Source: CTSoil-043 sp963821235
GTDB lineage: Bacteria > Chloroflexota > Limnocylindria > Limnocylindrales > CSP1-4
Assembly: GCA_963821235.1 (NCBI GenBank)
Contig: CAWGCS010000001.1
Location: 1,984,001-2,048,000, forward strand
DNA: 64,000 nt
Direction: 5' to 3'
The notes beneath the pieces were generated by a model that saw only the letters and a list, made by a program, of their open reading frames with translations, made no database searches and was not told the DNA's origin. A program made the translations under genes and the position numbers. Shown piece by piece: positions 45,089 through 54,042 of the stretch (its first letter is position 1; each line of letters starts with the position of its first letter).

Positions 45089-45766
45089 TCAGCGAGCCCG
45101 TCGCGGAGGCGTCGGCGCCTCGTCCCCGCCGGCGGCGGCCGGCGAGCCCCACTCGTGGCGGTGGGCCGCACCCTGCTCCGGCGGCCCCTCGAACGGCGGC
45201 AGGCGCTGGCGCGGCACGTCGAGGTCGTGGGTCGTCCCGGGATCGCCCAGCTCGACCACCAGCGAGCGGGCGCCGGCCGCGGCGAGGTCGTCGAGCAGCT
45301 CCGCCGGCACGCGGTCCGCCGCGAGGGCGCGGAGGAGCTCGACGTGCAGCGCCGGGACGAGCGCCGGCCAGCCGGCCTGTCCCCGGTAGGCGGGCCGGAG
45401 GACCGCCGCGCGATCAATGCCATGCGCCTCGATGAGCGAAGTGACCGTCTCGGCGTCGACCCAGCCCATGCGCGCCGGCCACACGAGCGCCGCATCCGTG
45501 CCGCTCACCTCGGCCCGGGCGACGTCGATGCCGCGGCAGATCTGGCCGACCGGGCCGCTCTCCGGCGGGGCGGGCGCGGCCAGGATGGCCGGGGATCCGG
45601 CAAGAGCGGTGGCGACGTCGCCGTCCGGATCGGACGAGACCACGACGACCGGCAGGGCCCCGCCGGCCCAGGCTGTGTCCGCCAGCCGCCGGGCGTTCGC
45701 CACTCCCTCCACCTCGCGGAGGGCCGTCCCGTGCTGGGCGGCCAGGATGACGGCGGCGACGGTCAT
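45089..45766 (-). CDS. MobA-like nucleotidyltransferase-fold protein, degenerate
   Basis: Protein of 225 residues resembling the MobA/MocA/IspD-like NTP-transferase fold. The first strand VAAVILAA and the later segment WVDAETVTSLIEAHG are in the expected places. However, the Gly-rich nucleotide loop (LAAGxSxRxG in active enzymes) is replaced by LAAQHGTALREVEG, and the Asp-containing metal motif is not evident. Catalytic activity is therefore doubtful. The ATG at 45766 is fixed by the TAGGAT box 7 nt upstream. It diverges from typA and converges on the ACT-domain gene. Confidence 0.65.
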   Translation of the reverse strand: MTVAAVILAAQHGTALREVEGVANARRLADTAWAGGALPVVVVSSDPDGDVATALAGSPAILAAPAPPESGPVGQICRGIDVARAEVSGTDAALVWPARMGWVDAETVTSLIEAHGIDRAAVLRPAYRGQAGWPALVPALHVELLRALAADRVPAELLDDLAAAGARSLVVELGDPGTTHDLDVPRQRLPPFEGPPEQGAAHRHEWGSPAAAGGDEAPTPPRRAR

Positions 45767-45773
45767 GGCCGCG

Positions 45774-45781
45774 ATCCTAGC
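45774..45781 (-). promoter_or_regulatory. GCTAGGAT -10 box, leaderless start of the MobA-like gene
   Basis: Read on the minus strand, GC-TAGGAT ends 7 nt before the ATG at 45766. The same 8-mer as at 19658 recurs here on the other strand. Confidence 0.55.
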
Positions 45782-45858
45782 AGGGCACGATCGGGGCGGC
45801 CGGCCCGGGCGCCGGCCCGGGGCGCGCCGCGGCTCGATGTGCGACGATCCGCCCGCCC

Positions 45859-47829
45859 ATGACGAACGAGGAGCCCCGCCCCGCCGTGCCCACCGCCACC
45901 CGAGCCGCCGCCGCGCCCGCGGCCGCAACCGCGCCCGCCAGCGCTGCCTCGGCCGTGCGGGCCGACCTCCGCAACGTCGCCATCGTGGCCCACGTCGATC
46001 ACGGCAAGACGACGCTGGTTGACGGGATCCTGCGCCAGACGGGCGCCTTCCGGGCGAACCAGGCCGTCGTCGAGCGGGTGATGGACTCCGGCGACCTCGA
46101 GCGCGAGAAAGGCATCACGATCCTGGCCAAGCAGACGACGGTGGAGTACGGCGGGGTCCGCATCAACATCGTCGACACGCCGGGGCACGCCGACTTCGGC
46201 GGCGAGGTCGAGCGCAGCCTCAACCTCGTGGACGCCGTCCTCCTCCTCGTCGACGCCGCCGAGGGGCCCCTCCCGCAGACGCGCTACGTCCTCCAGAAGG
46301 CGATGGCCCGTCGCCTGCCGGTCATCGTGGCCCTCAACAAGATCGACCGCGGCGACGCCCGCCCCGCGGAGGTCCTCGACGCCGTCTACGAGCTCTTCAT
46401 GGACCTGGGCGCGGACGCCCACCAGATCGAGTTCCCCATCGTCTACACGAACGCCAAGGCCGCCACCGCGACCCGTGACCTGGCAGCGGCCGGGACCGAC
46501 CTGCGCCCCCTCCTCGACCTCCTCGTCGCGGTCACCCCGCCGCCGGCCTACAGCCCCGGCCACCCGCTCCAGCTCCTGGTCACGAACCTCTCGGCCAACG
46601 ACTACGTCGGGCGGATGGCGGTCGGGCGGGTCGTCAACGGGAGCATCCGCGTCGGCCAGCGGATCGTCGTGGTCCGCGAGGAGCCGGACGACGCCTCGGG
46701 CGCCGTCGAGCCCGGGCGCACCGTGACCCTCTCGGGCACGGTCACCAGCCTCCAGACGGCGCGCGGCATCGAGCGCGTCGACATCGAGGAGGCCGGTCCC
46801 GGCGACATCGTGTCGGTGGCCGGGCTCCCCGAGGTCACCATCGGGGACACGCTGACCGAGCCGGCCGACCCCCGGCCGCTGCCCCGGATCGAGGTCGACG
46901 AGCCGACCCTGCGGATGACGTTCGGGGTCAACACCTCGCCCCTCTCCGGTCGCGAGGGGAAGTACCTGACCAGCCGCCACCTGCGCAGCCGCCTCGAGCG
47001 CGAGGTCCTCGGCAACGTCGCCATCCAGTTCTTCGCGACCGAGACGGGCGACACGTACGAGGTCCGGGGCAGGGGCGAGCTCCAGCTCGCGGTCCTCGTC
47101 GAGCAGATGCGCCGCGAGGGCTACGAGCTCCAGGTCAGCCGGCCCGAGGTCATCCTCCACACCGTCGGCGGCGACGTCCAGGAGCCGTACGAGCGGATCA
47201 CGATCGACATCCCGCCCCAGTACATCGGCGAGGTCCAGACCGCCATCGCCGGGCGCAAGGGCCGCCTGGAGCAGATCTCGACCGACGCCGACGGGCGGGT
47301 GCGGATGGAGTTCGTGCTGCCGGTCCGGGGCCTGATCGGGTACCGCGGCCAGCTCCTCACCGAGACGCGGGGCACGGCCCTCCTCCACCAGATCGGCGAG
47401 GGCTACGGCCCGTGGGCCGGCGAGGTGACCCACCGCACGAACGGCGTGCTCGTGGCGGACCGGGCGGGGACCTCCAACGCCTACGCCCTCTTCGGCCTCC
47501 AGGAACGGTCGGAGATGTTCATCGGGGCCGGCGTCGAGGTCTACGAGGGGATGGTCGTCGGCGAGAACGCGCGCTCGGGCGACATGGACGTGAACGTGAC
47601 GAGGGAGAAGAAGCTCACGAACATCCGGACCCACGCCCACGACGAGGCGCTCCGCCTGACGCCGCCGCGCCCGATGACCCTGGAGTCGGCGATCGAGTTC
47701 ATCGGCGAGGACGAGCTGGTCGAGGTCACCCCGGCCTCGATCCGCCTCCGCAAGCGACTGCTGTCCGCCCATGATCGCCACCGCCAGGTGGGCCAGCGCG
47801 AGGAGGCGCGGCGCGCCGCCGAACGGTAG
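45859..47829 (+). CDS. typA: translational GTPase TypA/BipA
   Basis: Ribosome-associated GTPase of 656 residues, about 40 more than usual because of an Ala-rich N-terminal extension (1-35). G1 is AHVDHGKTT, G2 is within REKGITI, G3 is DTPGHADF and G4 is NKID. Domains II, III and V follow, and the family-specific C-terminal domain (LFGLQERSEMFIGAGVEVYEGM) distinguishes it from EF-G and LepA. BipA assists large-subunit assembly and stress adaptation. The start ATG 45859 could be later, at a residue nearer the G domain. It is divergent from the MobA-like gene across 92 bp. Confidence 0.95.
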   Translation: MTNEEPRPAVPTATRAAAAPAAATAPASAASAVRADLRNVAIVAHVDHGKTTLVDGILRQTGAFRANQAVVERVMDSGDLEREKGITILAKQTTVEYGGVRINIVDTPGHADFGGEVERSLNLVDAVLLLVDAAEGPLPQTRYVLQKAMARRLPVIVALNKIDRGDARPAEVLDAVYELFMDLGADAHQIEFPIVYTNAKAATATRDLAAAGTDLRPLLDLLVAVTPPPAYSPGHPLQLLVTNLSANDYVGRMAVGRVVNGSIRVGQRIVVVREEPDDASGAVEPGRTVTLSGTVTSLQTARGIERVDIEEAGPGDIVSVAGLPEVTIGDTLTEPADPRPLPRIEVDEPTLRMTFGVNTSPLSGREGKYLTSRHLRSRLEREVLGNVAIQFFATETGDTYEVRGRGELQLAVLVEQMRREGYELQVSRPEVILHTVGGDVQEPYERITIDIPPQYIGEVQTAIAGRKGRLEQISTDADGRVRMEFVLPVRGLIGYRGQLLTETRGTALLHQIGEGYGPWAGEVTHRTNGVLVADRAGTSNAYALFGLQERSEMFIGAGVEVYEGMVVGENARSGDMDVNVTREKKLTNIRTHAHDEALRLTPPRPMTLESAIEFIGEDELVEVTPASIRLRKRLLSAHDRHRQVGQREEARRAAER

Positions 47830-47869
47830 GCGGCCAGCGGGCCGTCGCGGGATCGCGGCCCGGTGCCGC

Positions 47870-48373
47870 TCAGACCGGCAGGTCGCCTTCGTCGGGGCCC
47901 TCGAAGGGGTCCAGGGTCTCGGTGAAGAGGCGGCCGTAGAAGTTGGTGAAATGGGCGCCCCGGGCGCGCAGGATGGCCCGCACGATCCGCCGCCGGCCCG
48001 GGTCCCTCTCCTTCACCGCGACCACCGGGTGCCCGCGGCGGGCCTCGCGCTCGTAGCGCCGGAAGTCGGGCGCCTGGTCCATCTGGGTGAACTGGACCAG
48101 GCGGTAGAGGCGGGCGACGATCCCGTGGTGCGTGCCGCGCCCGTCGATGCGCAGGGCCGCCTCTTCCCCGACGAGGACCCGGATGTCGTCGGGAGCGATG
48201 CCGGCGCCCTCCAGCTCGGCGGTCGCGGCGTCGGCGGCGGCGGGGGAGGGGAGGACACCCATCAGGTGGTCCGTGGGGTAGCCGAGGAGCCAGCCCCTGG
48301 GTCTGGCGCGGACCTCCGGGGACGCGGCGGGACGGACGTCGCGGCGGGCGGCGGTGGGACGGTCGTCGGTCAC
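47870..48373 (-). CDS. hypothetical protein
   Basis: Protein of 167 residues that I do not recognise. After a 25-residue basic tail it begins WLLGYPTDHLMGVLPSPAAADAA, a ferredoxin-like beta-alpha pattern, and continues with an acidic centre. Positively charged later helices follow (RRIVRAILRARGAHFTNFYG). Some similarity in style to small stress proteins of the GSP17M type is possible but unproven. The GTG start at 48373 has the box TATCCT 8 nt upstream on the minus strand. It converges with typA, with stops 40 bp apart, and is divergent from the cysteine desulfurase gene. Confidence 0.65.
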   Translation of the reverse strand: MTDDRPTAARRDVRPAASPEVRARPRGWLLGYPTDHLMGVLPSPAAADAATAELEGAGIAPDDIRVLVGEEAALRIDGRGTHHGIVARLYRLVQFTQMDQAPDFRRYEREARRGHPVVAVKERDPGRRRIVRAILRARGAHFTNFYGRLFTETLDPFEGPDEGDLPV

Positions 48374-48381
48374 GAGGCAAG

Positions 48382-48389
48382 AGGATAGC
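48382..48389 (-). promoter_or_regulatory. GCTATCCT -10 box of the 47870 minus-strand gene
   Basis: On the minus strand, GC-TATCCT ends 8 nt before GTG 48373. It is back to back with the TACAAT box of the desulfurase gene only about 30 bp away. Confidence 0.5.
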
Positions 48390-48417
48390 GGCGGCGGGCC
48401 CTCGCGACCGGCGGCCG

Positions 48418-48423
48418 TACAAT
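48418..48423 (+). promoter_or_regulatory. TACAAT -10 box of the cysteine desulfurase gene
   Basis: TACAAT ends 9 nt before ATG 48433, giving a near-leaderless mRNA. Confidence 0.5.
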
Positions 48424-48432
48424 CGGCGCCTG

Positions 48433-49614
48433 ATGGCGATCTACCTCGACCACGCGGCCACGACGCCGCTGCGCCCCGAGGCCCTTGAGGCGATGCTCCC
48501 GTACCTGGGCGGCGCCTTCGGCAACCCCTCCTCGGCGCACTCCTTCGGCCGGGCTGCCCGCAACGCCCTCGACGAAGCGCGGGAGCGGCTGGCGGCCGAC
48601 CTGGGCGGGACGGCCCGCGAGGTCGTCCTCACGTCGGGCGGGACGGAGGCCAACAACCTGGCGGTGAAGGGCGCGGCCTGGGCCGGCAAGGCACGCGGCA
48701 ACCGGCTCGTCGTGAGCGCCGTCGAGCACCACGCCGTGGGCCACGCGGCCGAGCACCTCTCGAAGTGGGGCTTCGAGGTCGCCTGGGCGCCGGTCGACGG
48801 GGCCGGGCGAGCGGACCCGGACGCGCTCGAGGCGCTCCTCGACGAGCGGACGGTGCTGGTGGCGGTGATGCTCGCCAACAACGAGGTGGGCACCATCCAG
48901 CCGATCCGCGAGATCGCCGCGCGGGTCCGGGCGCGAAAGGGGATCCACCTCCACGTGGACGCGGTCCAGGCCGCCCCGTACGTCGACCTCGACGTGGCCG
49001 CCCTGGGCGCCGACACCGTCGCCATCTCGGCCCACAAGTTCGAGGGGCCCAAGGGCGCCGGCGCGCTCTGGGTCCACCGCGGCACGCCGCTCCTCGCCCA
49101 GCTCCACGGCGGCAGCCAGGAGCGCCACCGCCGGGCCGGCACGGAGGACGTCGCGGGTGCCGTGGGCATGGCGACCGCCTACGCCCTCGCCTGCCGGGCC
49201 AAGCGCGAGACGTGGGCACGCCTCCTTCACCTCCGTCATCGCCTCCAGGCGGCCTGCCTGGCGGTCGAGGGCGTCGAGCTGACGGGCCACCCGACGGAGC
49301 GCCTGCCGGGGCTCCTCTCCCTCCTCGTCCGGCGCGCCGACGGGGTGGCCGCCTCGGTCGCCCTCGACCTCGAGGGGATCGCCTGCTCGACGGGCTCGGC
49401 CTGCGCCACGGGCTCGCCGGAGCCGTCGCACGTCCTGCTGGCCATGGGGATCCCCGACGCCGACGCGATGGGTGCCCTGCGGCTGTCGCTGGGCCGGGCG
49501 ACCACCGCCGCGGAGGTCGAGGCCGCCGTGGCGATCGTCCCCCGCGTCCTGGCGGAGATCCGCGACGGCTCGGCCGCCCTCGCCGCCGACCCCCTCGGCA
49601 GCCGGATCGCCTGA
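48433..49614 (+). CDS. iscS: cysteine desulfurase (IscS/NifS family)
   Basis: PLP enzyme of 393 residues that mobilises sulfur from cysteine. It opens with YLDHAATTPLRPEAL. The PLP lysine is in SAHKFEGPKG, and the persulfide Cys is C324 in GSAC of the ACSTGSACATG loop, followed by PSHVLLAMG. These are all hallmarks of the class I/NifS-like group. It is followed 10 bp later by mnmA, so its sulfur most likely feeds tRNA 2-thiolation, and possibly Fe-S assembly as well. Confidence 0.94.
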   Translation: MAIYLDHAATTPLRPEALEAMLPYLGGAFGNPSSAHSFGRAARNALDEARERLAADLGGTAREVVLTSGGTEANNLAVKGAAWAGKARGNRLVVSAVEHHAVGHAAEHLSKWGFEVAWAPVDGAGRADPDALEALLDERTVLVAVMLANNEVGTIQPIREIAARVRARKGIHLHVDAVQAAPYVDLDVAALGADTVAISAHKFEGPKGAGALWVHRGTPLLAQLHGGSQERHRRAGTEDVAGAVGMATAYALACRAKRETWARLLHLRHRLQAACLAVEGVELTGHPTERLPGLLSLLVRRADGVAASVALDLEGIACSTGSACATGSPEPSHVLLAMGIPDADAMGALRLSLGRATTAAEVEAAVAIVPRVLAEIRDGSAALAADPLGSRIA

Positions 49615-49624
49615 GGGGCTCGCC

Positions 49625-50734
49625 GTGCGCGTCCTCGTCGCGATGTCCGGGGGCGTCGATTCGTCGGTCGCGGCCGCCCTCCTCGCCGACGCCGGCCACG
49701 ACGTCGTCGGTGTCTGGATGCGCGTCCACGACGGGGCGGACGCCTACTCCGAGGTCAAGAAGAGCTGCTGCAGCGCCGACGCCGCGGAGGACGCCCGGCG
49801 CGTCGCCGCCCAGCTGGGGATCCCGTTCTACGTCCTCAACCTCGAGCGCGAGTTCGACGCCGGCGTCATCCGGCCGTTCCTGGCCGCCTACCTCGGCGGC
49901 GAGACGCCGAGCCCCTGCGTGGACTGCAACAGCTACGTGAAGTTCGGGGCGCTGCTGGGTCGGGCCCGCCACCTCTACGACTGCGACGCGGTGGCGACGG
50001 GGCACTACGCGCGCACCGACGTCGTGGAGCGGGCCGGCGGGCCGGTCCACCGCCTGCTGCGCGGCGTCGACCGGGCCAAGGACCAGGCCTACTTCCTCTT
50101 CGGCCTGCGCCAGGACCAGCTGGCGCGGGCCATCTTCCCGCTCGGCGGCCTCCACAAGGACGAGGTTCGGGCGATCGCCCGGGCGAAGGGCCTCGCGACC
50201 GCCGACAAGGCCGAGAGCATGGAGATCTGCTTCATCCCCGACGGCGACGTCCGGGCCGCCCTCCAGCGCCGGGCGGGCTGGTCCCCGGTCCCCGGCCCGG
50301 CCGTGGACGCCGAGGACGGCCGGATCATGGGCGAGCACCGGGGCGCGGCGGCCTTCACCGTCGGGCAGCGGCGGGGCCTCGGGGTGGCGATCGGCGAGCC
50401 GCGCTACGTGAGCCGGATCGATCCTGTCTCCAACACGATCGTCCTCGCCCGGCGGGCGGACCTCGAGACGCGGTCGTTCCGGCTCGAGGACGCCACCTTC
50501 GTCGGCGGCTCGGCGCCCGGCGACGCCTTCCGGGCGCTTGCCCAGGTGCGCCATCGTGCCGTCCCCGCGGCCGCCACCGTCCATCGCGGCTCCGCCGGCG
50601 ACCGCGGACCCTGGACGGTGGCCACCGACGAGCCGGTCTGGGCCGCGGCCCCCGGCCAGGCCTGCGTCCTCTTCGACCCGGACGAGCCGGACGTCGTCCT
50701 GGGCGGCGGGCGGATCGCCCGGCCGGAGGCCTGA
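49625..50734 (+). CDS. mnmA: tRNA-specific 2-thiouridylase MnmA
   Basis: ATP-dependent enzyme of 369 residues that installs the 2-thio group on wobble U34 of tRNA-Lys, -Glu and -Gln. The N-terminal PP-loop is SGGVDSS at residues 8-14. The two catalytic cysteines are C98 in PCVDCN and C202 in MEICFIPDG. The C-terminal beta-barrel ends with CVLFDPDEPDVVLGGG. The GTG start lies 10 bp after the desulfurase stop, an iscS-mnmA arrangement known in many bacteria. Confidence 0.96.
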   Translation: MRVLVAMSGGVDSSVAAALLADAGHDVVGVWMRVHDGADAYSEVKKSCCSADAAEDARRVAAQLGIPFYVLNLEREFDAGVIRPFLAAYLGGETPSPCVDCNSYVKFGALLGRARHLYDCDAVATGHYARTDVVERAGGPVHRLLRGVDRAKDQAYFLFGLRQDQLARAIFPLGGLHKDEVRAIARAKGLATADKAESMEICFIPDGDVRAALQRRAGWSPVPGPAVDAEDGRIMGEHRGAAAFTVGQRRGLGVAIGEPRYVSRIDPVSNTIVLARRADLETRSFRLEDATFVGGSAPGDAFRALAQVRHRAVPAAATVHRGSAGDRGPWTVATDEPVWAAAPGQACVLFDPDEPDVVLGGGRIARPEA

Positions 50735-50737
50735 GCC

Positions 50738-51046
50738 GTGCCGCTCATCGGCCCGGCGGTGGTGCTTGCGCTCCTCGTCGGCGCGTTCTGGACGTCGTTC
50801 GCGGTGCTGGTGACCGGCGTCGCCGGGGCGCGCCTGCCGTTCGTGCTCCTGCTGGCGATCCTCGGAGCGTGGGCGGGCGACGCGCTCGGCGGCCGCCTGG
50901 GCGTTGACCTGCTGCGGATCGGCGACTTCCGCCTCGTCGCGGCGTCGCTCGGGGCGTGGGCGGGGATCGGGCTGGTTGTCCTCGTCTCCATCCTCGGCCC
51001 GTCGCGGAATCCGGGGGCGGGGAGCTCGACCGGGGGCGGGCGATGA
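50738..51046 (+). CDS. small integral membrane protein
   Basis: Protein of 102 residues with three predicted transmembrane helices (about 5-28, 33-50 and 66-86) and a Gly/Ser tail. The charged residues DLLRIGDFR sit in a loop before the last helix. It starts at GTG 50738, 3 bp after the mnmA stop, and overlaps the next tiny gene by 4 bp (ATGA). Family unknown. Confidence 0.65.
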   Translation: MPLIGPAVVLALLVGAFWTSFAVLVTGVAGARLPFVLLLAILGAWAGDALGGRLGVDLLRIGDFRLVAASLGAWAGIGLVVLVSILGPSRNPGAGSSTGGGR

Positions 51047-51174
51047 GCAGCAGGCCGCGCCGCACGCCGCGCGAGGACCGCCTGGCGGTCTTCCTGCGCG
51101 GCCTCGTCGTGGGCGCCTTCGTGGGCGCCATCATGGCCGGGTCGGCGGCGCTGCGGCGGATCACCCGCGGCTGA
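51043..51174 (+). CDS. very small membrane protein
   Basis: Protein of 43 residues: a basic N-terminus (SSRPRRTPRED), one hydrophobic helix (FLRGLVVGAFVGAIMAGSAAL) and a basic end (RRITRG). The ATG overlaps the stop of the preceding gene (ATGA), the strongest evidence that it is translated. Short YtxH-like or similar single-helix proteins have this look; no function assigned. Confidence 0.5.
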   Translation: MSSRPRRTPREDRLAVFLRGLVVGAFVGAIMAGSAALRRITRG

Positions 51175-51219
51175 GGGCGATCGCCCTCCGGCGCCACCGC
51201 CGTGCGGCGCCTCCCGTTC

Positions 51220-51227
51220 GCTACCAT
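51220..51227 (+). promoter_or_regulatory. GCTACCAT -10 box, leaderless start of alaS
   Basis: GC-TACCAT ends 7 nt before ATG 51235. Confidence 0.55.
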
Positions 51228-51234
51228 AGGCCGG

Positions 51235-54027
51235 ATGTCGACCCCAGACCGTGCCATGGCGCCGCTGCCGGCCGCCGCGATCCGCCGCCGCTTCCTCGAC
51301 TTCTTCGCCGCGCGCGGCCATGCCGTCGTGCCCAGCGCCAGCCTGATCCCGGCGGGGGACCAGACCCTCCTCTTCACGAACTCCGGGATGGTCCAGTTCA
51401 AGGAGGTCTTCACCGGCGCCGAGACGCGCAGCTACACCCGCGCCGTGGACGTGCAGCGCTGCCTACGGGTGGCCGGGAAGCACAACGACTTCGAGGAGGT
51501 CGGGCGGACGCCGCGCCACCACACCCTCTTCGAGATGATGGGGAACTGGAGCTTCGGCGACTACTTCAAGCGCGAGGCGATCCATTGGGCCTGGGAGTTC
51601 CTGACGAAGGAGCTGGGGATCGGGTCGGAGCGCCTGGCCGCCACGACGTACTCCGGCGACGAGGTCGCCTGGGCCATCTGGCGCGACGAGATCGGCCTCC
51701 CGCCGGAGCGGATGGCCCGCTGGGGCGACGTCGAGCGTGGCGACGACAAGAACTTCTGGCGGATGGCCGAGACCGGGCCATGCGGGCCCTGCAGCGAGAT
51801 CCACTACGACCGGGGCGCCCACCTCTCCGAGGGCCCGGAGTGCGTGCCCGACCACTCCGAGCAGTGCCCGCGCTGGCTGGAGATCTGGAACCTGGTCTTC
51901 ATGGAGTTCGACCAGCGGCCCGACGGCCCCCGCGTCCCGCTGCCGTTTCCCAGCGTGGACACCGGCCTCGGCCTGGAGCGCCTCGCCAGCGTCCTCCAGG
52001 GGGTGCTCTCCAACTACGACACGGACCTCTTCACGCCCATCCACGAGACGCTGCGGCGGCTCCTCGGCCACGACCCGGAGGCCTTCGAGGCCGAGCGCTT
52101 CAGCTACCAGGTCATCGCCGACCACAGCCGGGCGGCCACGTTCCTCGTCGCCGACGGCGTCCTGCCCTCCAACGAGGGCCGCGGCTACGTCCTGCGCCGG
52201 ATCGTCCGGCGCGCCGTCCGCCACGGCCGGCTCCTGGGGCGCCGCGAGCCGTTCCTGGCCGAGACGGCCGGCACCGTCATCGACATCATGGGCGACGCCT
52301 ACCCGTTCCTCGGCGAGGGACGCGAGCGGATCCTGGTGACCGTCGCCCGGGAGGAGGCCCAGTTCGCCCGGACCCTCGACGCCGGCACGGCCCAGCTCGA
52401 TGACGCCCTGCTCCGCCTGAAGCAGGCACTGGCTCCGATCCCGGGCATGGCGGTGGTGGCGCCGATCCACGACCGGGTCGTCGGCCGGCGGCCCGAGGAG
52501 GTCGCGGCCGATGCGCCGGTGCTGCCGGGCGACGTCGCCTTCCGCCTCCACGACACCTTCGGCTTCCCGATCGACCTGACGATCGAGCTGGCGGCGGAGC
52601 ACGGCGTCCGGGTGGACCGGGCAGGCTTCGACGCGGCGCTCGCGGAGCAGCGCCAGCGGAGCCGCGGCGGCCGCAAGGCCGAGCTGGCCCGCCACGCCGA
52701 GCTCGTCGCCCTCCACGAGTCGATCCTGCGCCGGGTCGGCGACACGATCTTCCTCGGCTACGAGACGACGGAGACGGAGGGCACGGTCGTCGCGATCCTC
52801 CGCGACGGCGTCGCCTACGACGAGCTGACCGGACACGGCGAGGCGGAGGTCGTCCTCGACCGGACGCCGTTCTATGCCGAGGGGGGCGGCCAGGTCGGCG
52901 ACCGGGGCGAGCTGACCGAGCCCGGCGGCGGATCGCCGCTCTTCACCGTGACCGACACCCAGAAGCCCTCGGGCGGGCTCGTCGTCCACCGGGGGACGCT
53001 CCACGGCCGGCTGCGGGTGGGGGAGCGGGTGAGCGCCGTCGTCGACGGGGAGCGGCGCGCCCGGACGATGCGCAACCACACCGCCACCCATCTCCTCCAC
53101 CGCGCCCTGCGCAACGTCGCCGGCCCGTCGGCGAGGCAGGCCGGCTCCCTCGTCTCACCCGACTACCTCCGCTTCGACTACCCCTTCGATCGCGCCCTCA
53201 CCGGCGAGGAGCGGCAGCGGATCGAGGACGAGGTCCGCCGCCTCGTCCGCGAGGATCGCCCCGTCTCCATCGCCTTCCTGTCCATGGGCGAGGCCATCGA
53301 GGCCGGCGCCGACGCCTTCTTCGACGAGAAGTACGGCGAGACCGTGCGCACGGTGCGGGTCCAGGACTACAGCTTCGAGCTCTGCGGGGGCACCCATTGC
53401 CGGGCGTCCGGGCAGGTTGGCGGCTTCGTCATCACCGCCGACCGGAGCATCGGGTCGGGGATGCGCCGCATCGAGGCACTCACGGGAGACGGCGCCGACG
53501 CCTACCTGCGAGAGCGGACGCGCCTGCTCGAGGCGGCCGCGGATCGGCTCGGCGCCCAGTCCGTGGACGGCGTGCTGGAGCGGCTCGGAGCCCTCGAGGC
53601 GGAGCTGCGGGAGACGCGGCGCCGGCTTCGCCTGGGCGGCGGCGGGGTCCCCCGGCCGGCCGAGCTCGCCGCCGGCGCGGAGGAGGTGGCCGCCGGCGTC
53701 CGCCTCGTGGCCACCGCCGGACCGTGGGAGTCCATCGATGCCCTGAAGGCCGCCGCCAAGGAGGTCCGGGCGATCCTCGGCTCCGGCGTCGTGGCCCTCG
53801 TCCTCGACGCCGACGAGCCGCAGCTCTTCGCGACGGTCTCGGACGACCTGCTCGGCCGCGGGGTCGCCGCGGGCGCCCTGGTGCGGGCGGCGATGGCACC
53901 GCTCGACGGCAAGGGCGGCGGGCGGCCGGAGATGGCCCAGGGCAAGGGCTCCCGTCGCGAGGGGATCCCGGCCGCCCTGGCCTCCATCCGGGCGGCCCTG
54001 GCCAGCGTCGGCGCGGCGGAAGGGTAG
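51235..54027 (+). CDS. alaS: alanyl-tRNA synthetase
   Basis: Class II synthetase of 930 residues. The N-terminal catalytic core has FLDFFAARGHAVVPSAS, FTNSGMVQFK and the motif 2 region GRTPRHHTLFEMMGNWSFGDYFK. The tRNA-recognition domain follows. The editing domain has the zinc-binding set HTATHLLH and CGGTHC. A C-terminal coiled region and C-Ala domain end with GGRPEMAQGKG. It contains an insertion between the catalytic and editing parts. The start ATG 51235 is set by the promoter box; a GTG 33 bp upstream in frame would precede the box and is rejected. Confidence 0.96.
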   Translation: MSTPDRAMAPLPAAAIRRRFLDFFAARGHAVVPSASLIPAGDQTLLFTNSGMVQFKEVFTGAETRSYTRAVDVQRCLRVAGKHNDFEEVGRTPRHHTLFEMMGNWSFGDYFKREAIHWAWEFLTKELGIGSERLAATTYSGDEVAWAIWRDEIGLPPERMARWGDVERGDDKNFWRMAETGPCGPCSEIHYDRGAHLSEGPECVPDHSEQCPRWLEIWNLVFMEFDQRPDGPRVPLPFPSVDTGLGLERLASVLQGVLSNYDTDLFTPIHETLRRLLGHDPEAFEAERFSYQVIADHSRAATFLVADGVLPSNEGRGYVLRRIVRRAVRHGRLLGRREPFLAETAGTVIDIMGDAYPFLGEGRERILVTVAREEAQFARTLDAGTAQLDDALLRLKQALAPIPGMAVVAPIHDRVVGRRPEEVAADAPVLPGDVAFRLHDTFGFPIDLTIELAAEHGVRVDRAGFDAALAEQRQRSRGGRKAELARHAELVALHESILRRVGDTIFLGYETTETEGTVVAILRDGVAYDELTGHGEAEVVLDRTPFYAEGGGQVGDRGELTEPGGGSPLFTVTDTQKPSGGLVVHRGTLHGRLRVGERVSAVVDGERRARTMRNHTATHLLHRALRNVAGPSARQAGSLVSPDYLRFDYPFDRALTGEERQRIEDEVRRLVREDRPVSIAFLSMGEAIEAGADAFFDEKYGETVRTVRVQDYSFELCGGTHCRASGQVGGFVITADRSIGSGMRRIEALTGDGADAYLRERTRLLEAAADRLGAQSVDGVLERLGALEAELRETRRRLRLGGGGVPRPAELAAGAEEVAAGVRLVATAGPWESIDALKAAAKEVRAILGSGVVALVLDADEPQLFATVSDDLLGRGVAAGALVRAAMAPLDGKGGGRPEMAQGKGSRREGIPAALASIRAALASVGAAEG

Positions 54028-54042
54028 GGCAGCGGAGCCGCC

